This document shows, one piece after another, positions 58,634 to 64,000 of a stretch of 64,000 nucleotides of DNA. Every line of letters begins with the position of its first letter. The stretch's first letter is position 1. Origin of the DNA: Cristatella mucedo (taxonomy: Eukaryota; Bryozoa; Phylactolaemata; Cristatellidae); contig WPIO01000008.1 of the NCBI GenBank assembly GCA_009760855.2, forward strand, positions 7,261,001 to 7,325,000. Reading direction: 5' to 3'. Below the pieces are notes generated by a model, which was not told the origin of the DNA, did not search any database, and worked only from the letters and a program-made list of their open reading frames with translations. A program made the position numbers and the translations under genes.

Positions 58634-59924
58634 TGAAAATACTTCTGGCCTAGCATACAGACAGGTACACTTTGTTCCACGATGAATGGGTCAGACTGAT
58701 ATAGCCAATGCAGACGGTAGAGTGTCGTATCGTCCCAAAAAAGGCCACCGACACTAATAGGTCACGTGGCCAACTGGGCTGAGGTGAGGAGGGTTTTTGC
58801 GGCAGCGCAGGGCAGACTGGCTGTAGCCAGCAACACATTCGCCTGCATTCAAGATTGTCTTGCAGCGAGTCCAGCATATAGAGTGCATGACTGGTGAGGG
58901 GGCTCTTTTTGTTTTCATACAAATAAAACACATGTAACCAACCCGTCAGCAAGATCCATAACTCCCAAAGTCATACATCGTAACACGAGACAGAAAGAAG
59001 ACACTTCAGTTTCATGGGGAGCCCAATACAGATAAGTAGATTGAGCCAAACTTCTATCAATCACACCAAAAATATTGGCCCATCTCCCTGTCTTGATGTG
59101 TAGCCAAAAACCGTGTCTACAGCAGGACCAAGGTTAACCGTCCATGTTGCCGGTGTCCAAATGAAACAGAATCGAAAAAGTTGCTGCATTCAGACTAATC
59201 ACGAATAGGACGAAAGGTACAGTGCTAGGCATCGGCACCCGAGGGCTAGTAACAGCTTCAGCAGCTAATGTACACAGCAGCACTGTCGAAGCTTGGCGGT
59301 CTTTCCAATAAGGAACGAGCCCGGCTCATCAATTAAGGATTTTTCCAATCAGCGAAACGTATTTAAGAAAGTGTAATGACCAACTTAGCTGTATTACTTG
59401 AGCTCAGCCTGACACAGACTGAGCAAACACGATGAGTGCCTGAAATCGAAGTGGCCAAAATGACTCCATATGCAGCAGGACGGAAGGCACCAAAACATTC
59501 TTTGCGTGCTGTGATGCCGGGTCGTTCTCTGTAAGCAACAGCAGACTGCACGAGCTGCAAGTGCAGATCTCGCGAGTCGTCACCTGTACGTCGGACTGAC
59601 ACGTCGATATGCCACCACATAATACCCTTACCCCCCAACCGTGCATGTCACTTTATCTGCGCTCCAACTCGCACGCTGCTGACAGCTCCTGCCATTGCGG
59701 CTTGAGTTGCATCTGTGAGCAGGGCACCAGCAAATAGTCTGACAGCAACTCTCTCTCTTTCTCTTGAACTTGAGATACTGTACTTATCGATCAATGATGG
59801 ACGGAGAACAGTCACCCTGCCTCTGTGCTGCAGCCTCCGAAATTGGCATGGTCCTTCCTTTCCTTTGCCCGAATAAACAACTGCGTGCCCAACTGCTGCT
59901 CGCCAAGGACACATACGGGACGAT
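58634..59924. other. Unassigned region
   Basis: Minus frames of 80-100 codons (58650-58952, 59404-59646, 59648-59962) show no domain. Upstream exons of the spliced gene might lie here, but none could be supported. Confidence 0.3.
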
Positions 59925-60300
59925 TCGCCTAGACGAAGCATGTGCTTGAGGAATCGGGGCATTTTTAGTTTTGCTTTAAATGTCGTTCAGTCAGGGGTCA
60001 GTGGTTGCGAGTGCCAGGCTTTGGGAGCTGAAGGGAGTATCCAAAAGATTTTAGCTAGGTTGAAGGCACAGCAAAACGACTCGTGTCAGGGTAGTGGCGA
60101 GTGCAGGCACGAGCGAGGAATAAGCAGTACTAATAGGTAGGCCGATGCAAGTGAATGAAGAGACATAAAATTGGGCAGGTTACAGGACCTTGAAGTCGGT
60201 GCACCAGTTGATGGGGACCCAGTGCTGCTTGAACAGCAATAGAGTAATGTGGAATTTGCAATGCTCACGACAGCCGAGCTCCATGTTTTGCACCATTTCT
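59925..60300 (-). mobile_element. LINE family A-related, diverged ORF end
   Basis: The reverse strand shows FMSLHSLASAYLLVLL and SSQSLALATTD-type remnants corresponding to the end of the family A ORF, in several frames. Confidence 0.5.
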
Positions 60301-60374
60301 AAACATAATACTGCACACGCAGGAAGGCCTGAAAGGAGAGAATTTTAGAGGTCAAGATAGAATGCCACAAATAA

Positions 60375-60465
60375 TGATAATAATAATAATACATGTGTAT
60401 ATCACCCTCAAAGAACTGAGTCTCTTTCTAGGCACTTCTACAGATGCTGTATAGAAACCACTGCC
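60375..60465 (-). mobile_element. LINE family A, 3' tail
   Basis: The reverse strand ends in (ATT)n (60375-60395) preceded by the stem 'agagactcagttctttgaggg'. It is only about 90 bases and lies to the right of the preceding remnant. Confidence 0.6.
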
Positions 60466-61351
60466 AACTAATTGGTGGTAGCATTCGTAAGCAGCAGGCA
60501 TCGTAAGCATGTATATACACACTCAGGACTAATATATAGCAAAGAGAGCTCCAACAATAAAACACCTGGTGGATATCACTAGGCCAACCGACAGTAAAGC
60601 ACAACCAGCTCAACTGCCCGAGCTCAGTAATACCAATGCCTAGATTGCATTAAAAATTTCCGAAATTACCCAGTTTAATTCTGTGACAGCAGCACACACC
60701 AAGACGTCATATTAGAACTGCTAAAGGCAAGGCACAAGCATTGTTAGCTGGCACGACCAATAGCCCTAATGATCCCCGATGCGCCCAGCAAAAAGGTATT
60801 AAGAATACGAAACAGGTCGACAACAGGCGACAGACACGTCGCTGGCTTAGATCAACACGCTTCAGCATGATACGTTCAAATAGGCCTTCAAAAAATATCT
60901 GGTAGAAAACTACACCGTTAAATGTGCTGAGTAACAAAATTGTGGCGCCCCTACATGCACTACTGCACCTACAGTGTCCTTACCTAAAAACAAGCTTGAA
61001 TTTTTGCAAAGTTACAAGCTGAGAATAGGCAGGCTTAACTGCTGAGCTGGTCTTCAGCCTCAAGGCATTTTGGAACAGGAAAGTGAGATTCTGTGGGAGG
61101 GCTACGATACAAATGAAGGTGGTGCAAAATTAGAGGATCTGGCTTTTTAGTTTCTGAGTAATGCTGAGCTTTCCCTGTAACTATCAGCTATCTTTTTGTC
61201 ACTTCATTTACTGGAGTTAGCTGCTATCCAAGTGCGAATGCAAGCAGCAAGGTAGTCGAGACAGTCCGAGTTACTGGAAAGCCAGGAATGATTAAGGCAC
61301 AGGTAGAGCCAGAGTGTCATCTGCATACAAATGAACCCAGGGTTGAATTTA
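60466..61351. other. Unassigned region
   Basis: No gene or repeat was recognised. Confidence 0.4.
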
Positions 61352-61505
61352 CATAGATTATTTGTATAGCACCCCTGGAGAACTTAATCTCTATTCAGGC
61401 GCTTCACATGTGCTATGGGGCTCGAGCCCACAACCTCGATCGGTAAATATGTCAACCTTGACCTTGGTCACGGCGAGCACCTTAACCACTGGACCAAACC
61501 AGTGC
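61352..61505 (-). repeat. SINE family 1, full-length copy
   Basis: The reverse strand has box A 'tggtccagtggttaaggtgc', box B 'gtgggctcgagcccc', then 'gagattaagttctccagggg' and 'tgctatacaaataat'. The best-preserved minus copy; it agrees closely with 40945-41090. Confidence 0.85.
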
Positions 61506-61949
61506 TTGGCAATGACTACCCATAGTGAAAAGAAGAACAAGAACAGAACCCTTCGATACCACAAACTCGGGGTCTCACTAAACGACCGATGGCCCTTGAC
61601 GTCTACAATCTGAAATCTTGCACTGAGCTTTTAAAAAGGATTTAGCAACCAATGGTGTCAAACGCCACTGAGAGATTCAGCACAATTAGCAGACAGACTT
61701 CACCTCGATGTCTAGGCATTATTAAGAAGGTCGTCATATGCAAGCAGCACTGGTCTCTGTGCAGTGACTCCTGATTGAAATTTGCTCGGCAGCTTATACG
61801 CCTTAGTATCAGCGTTTAGCTACATCCCGTTTCTCGTTCATATGTCGTTGATAGTAAAGGCTGAAGGGGGACTGAGTAGAAGTTATTTAAGCTCTCTAGG
61901 TCTAGTGTTTACTTCTAATTGAGTGTATTCATGCGCCATGCCATGCCCA
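61506..61949. other. Unassigned region
   Basis: No feature recognised. It may contain worn retroelement sequence continuous with the element to its right. Confidence 0.3.
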
Positions 61950-64000
61950 GCTGCTGGCACTAAATGCTAATTGCCAGTGCACTGGCTGCATCCATGCGAC
62001 ATCGGCACTCGACTAACACAACGAGATTGCAATTCAGGTTGGCTGGCGCTGTCTCAGACAGCTGCAACTCCAGAGATCTTCTCACTATCGAACGAGTAGA
62101 CCAAGACGGCTCTGTTGGAAGTATGTGTAGTGATTGCTTGACCATCTAAATACTTTAGAGATAAGAATGTTATCTTTCGTTCCAGAAACCAAGTGTAGTC
62201 AATGCCACTGGCGGTAAGTGAATGGAGTTCTGCAAGGTCGGCGAATTTAGGTAAAAATCGTCTACAATACGAAGTCAAGACCAAAAACTGTCTCACTTCA
62301 GTTTCCGATTAGGACGAGGGCCGGTTCATGACAGCCTCGGCATAGTTTGGTGAGGGATACTTGCTTTGGACTTTGTTAAGTACAGTAGGGATGTTTGCCC
62401 AAGCACACACTTCGACCACGAGAGTCTAAAGTTAGCTGGCTGAAGCTTGCAGAAAACTACATCAAGGTGGCCAGCATGCTCTTTGGGTGACGAGTTGTGA
62501 GTTAGCCGATCGTCTAAGTACGTTTCAATGAAAAAAGATCCCCAAGAAGCAAGTCCATCAAGAGCTGGTATGTCCCTGGACCTCAAGTGACCTCATAAGG
62601 CACTCGGCGATAACTCGTAAGCCGAGACCAGGACCAGGAGTGAGTGCAGGCTTGTGTATATCTTCTGACATACTGGTACTTGCCAGTAAACTAAACGCAC
62701 TAGTATTTGCCAGTAAACAGAGTGCATGCCCACAGTGAAGAATGCTGGGCTCTCGCTTAGGTGATCTTGAACGGTGTCCGGTATTAGAAATAGGTAGGCA
62801 TTATTTACGATGCGTTTGTTAAGTTCTCGATAGTTTATGCATATTCGTACAGCACAGTTCTTTTTGGGTGTATATACTGCCGGTGCCAGCCACAGGCTGC
62901 TGCTCTGGCGAATAGTGCCACCTTGCAGCTTTGCACTTTCTCGTGCAGGTGGATTGGTACTCGACGTGCCAGTATGCGGATAGGAGCCATGTCACCTGTA
63001 GGCATGTGGTGTTCAATTAGTGAAGTTAACCCGAGCTTCTTCATGAACAGGTTTTTGTTTTTTCGCGACCATTTCAGAAAATGCCACGCCACGCTTGTCA
63101 CGTCACCGAAGTCAGGTATTGCACTGTTCTCACCTGGGCACCAAGATCGTAGTCAGCACACAGACTCGTTAAAGTAAGGGGCAGCTGTGGCACTGCCTGA
63201 TACTTTGTTTGTATCTGCATCTTGTACAGCACTGCCACTAGTTTTCCAGTGCTCAGAACTGGCACATGTGACTGCACTACTGTGGGACCTTAGAAGGTCC
63301 TGACATGGTATGTTGACATTGTCTGTGGTCAACCGGCTGTTCAGGTCTATAACGGCACAACGTTGCATCAAAAAGTCTGCACCGAGAATGACAGGTGCCG
63401 CGAGAGGCCTCACGATGAGGAACCGATGTATTGCTGGCTGGACAGATAGCCCTTGATTTCCAACTTAGCTGCTATATCAATAATAAATTTTCTCTAGTGG
63501 CATTCACTAAGCTCACGGGTCAGTTTGCATGCAGTGCCGAACGTCAGTACGGCTTTGCAGGCCGAAGACACCCCCTGCCGAGCCACTGTCGATCAAGGCT
63601 TCGCCCGTTGGCGGTTGGCCATTAATTGAAGCAGCAATAAACAAAGGGCCAAGAGCTCAGCACCGGTTGGTTGCATGTGCCGACAGCGAAGCCCCTCCCC
63701 CTGCCTGTCACGACGACCCCCTCTATTTCGTTGAGAAAGCTGCTTATTTCCGAGCTGTCTCCGGTTGGCACAGTACATTGCAATATGGCCAAAACCCGAG
63801 CATTCAATGCAGCGAATAGCACCGAAGCGGTGCTGCTGCAAGCTAGGACTGCAGTTACGGTGGCCAGCATTCCGTCTGCCTGTTACAGTATCACGAATGG
63901 CAGCAACAGCAACGAGTGACTCGCAACCTTATTTCTTAATACTGTGACGATCAGTTCGGAAGTTAGTTTTCCATCGATGTCTCGAATTGGACTAGACATG
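61950..64000 (-). mobile_element. Second Ty3/Gypsy element, decayed, runs off the window
   Basis: Reading leftwards from 64000: gag end with a zinc knuckle of the form C-x2-C-x4-H-x4-C (about 63770-63815), a protease with Asp-Ser-Gly (63582-63590) and an ILGADFL segment (about 63380), RT blocks, then the RNase H entry (QFLVLTSYCRRFLPKF, 62230-62290). RT includes INYRELNKRIVNNAYLF (about 62810) and the catalytic YLDD (about 62510-62525). No integrase or LTR is seen to the left. Motif A reads TVGMHSVYWQ, so the expected catalytic Asp is lost. Multiple shifts and stops. It differs in sequence from the element at 4000-8330. Confidence 0.8.

Overview
The window is nuclear DNA of a multicellular animal, most likely an invertebrate; I cannot name the species. 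The reasons are: retroelements outnumber genes; the LINEs are of the CR1/L2 type; there are tRNA-derived SINEs, long dinucleotide microsatellites and two intronless seven-transmembrane receptor genes; and there is a gene split into small exons with GT-AG borders and matching phases. No operon, Shine-Dalgarno site, bacterial mobile element or CRISPR array is present.

Layout. 1-4.0 kb: worn LINE tails and a promoter-like patch (3.14-3.41 kb: E-box, twin CRE hairpin, YY1-like site, TATA box). 4.0-8.33 kb: a complete but dead Ty3/Gypsy-type LTR retrotransposon with both LTRs and a 5-bp target duplication. 9.0-10.8 kb: a decayed hAT transposase in AT-rich DNA. 11.0-16.1 kb: GA- and GT-rich satellites, a SINE, a LINE inserted with its 5' half inverted, and 21 perfect copies of a 22-bp repeat. 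16.2-26.35 kb: a head-to-tail segmental duplication; each unit carries one intronless rhodopsin-like receptor on the minus strand. The second unit was later broken by LINE insertion and an inversion, and the 3' halves of the two genes look homogenised.

26.4-38.5 kb: SINE and LINE copies, and a weakly supported set of minus-strand exons (31.3-33.06 kb). 38.5-58.0 kb: seven minus-strand exons whose phases all agree form one gene of about 20 kb. Its product is alanine-rich and partly coiled-coil and resembles the kinetochore protein DSN1; its introns hold LINEs, SINEs, microsatellites and a decayed copy of a dispersed gene family of unknown function (42.5-43.9 kb). 58.0-64.0 kb: further LINE and SINE remnants and a second, badly decayed Ty3/Gypsy element on the minus strand that runs off the window.

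Two partnerships stand out. SINE family 1 ends in almost the same 3' tail as LINE family A, so it probably borrows that LINE's reverse transcriptase. The receptor pair is the clearest host gene content. I found no wholly new multi-gene system. The most informative objects are the receptor duplication, the phase-consistent spliced gene, the SINE/LINE tail sharing and the uncharacterised dispersed gene family.
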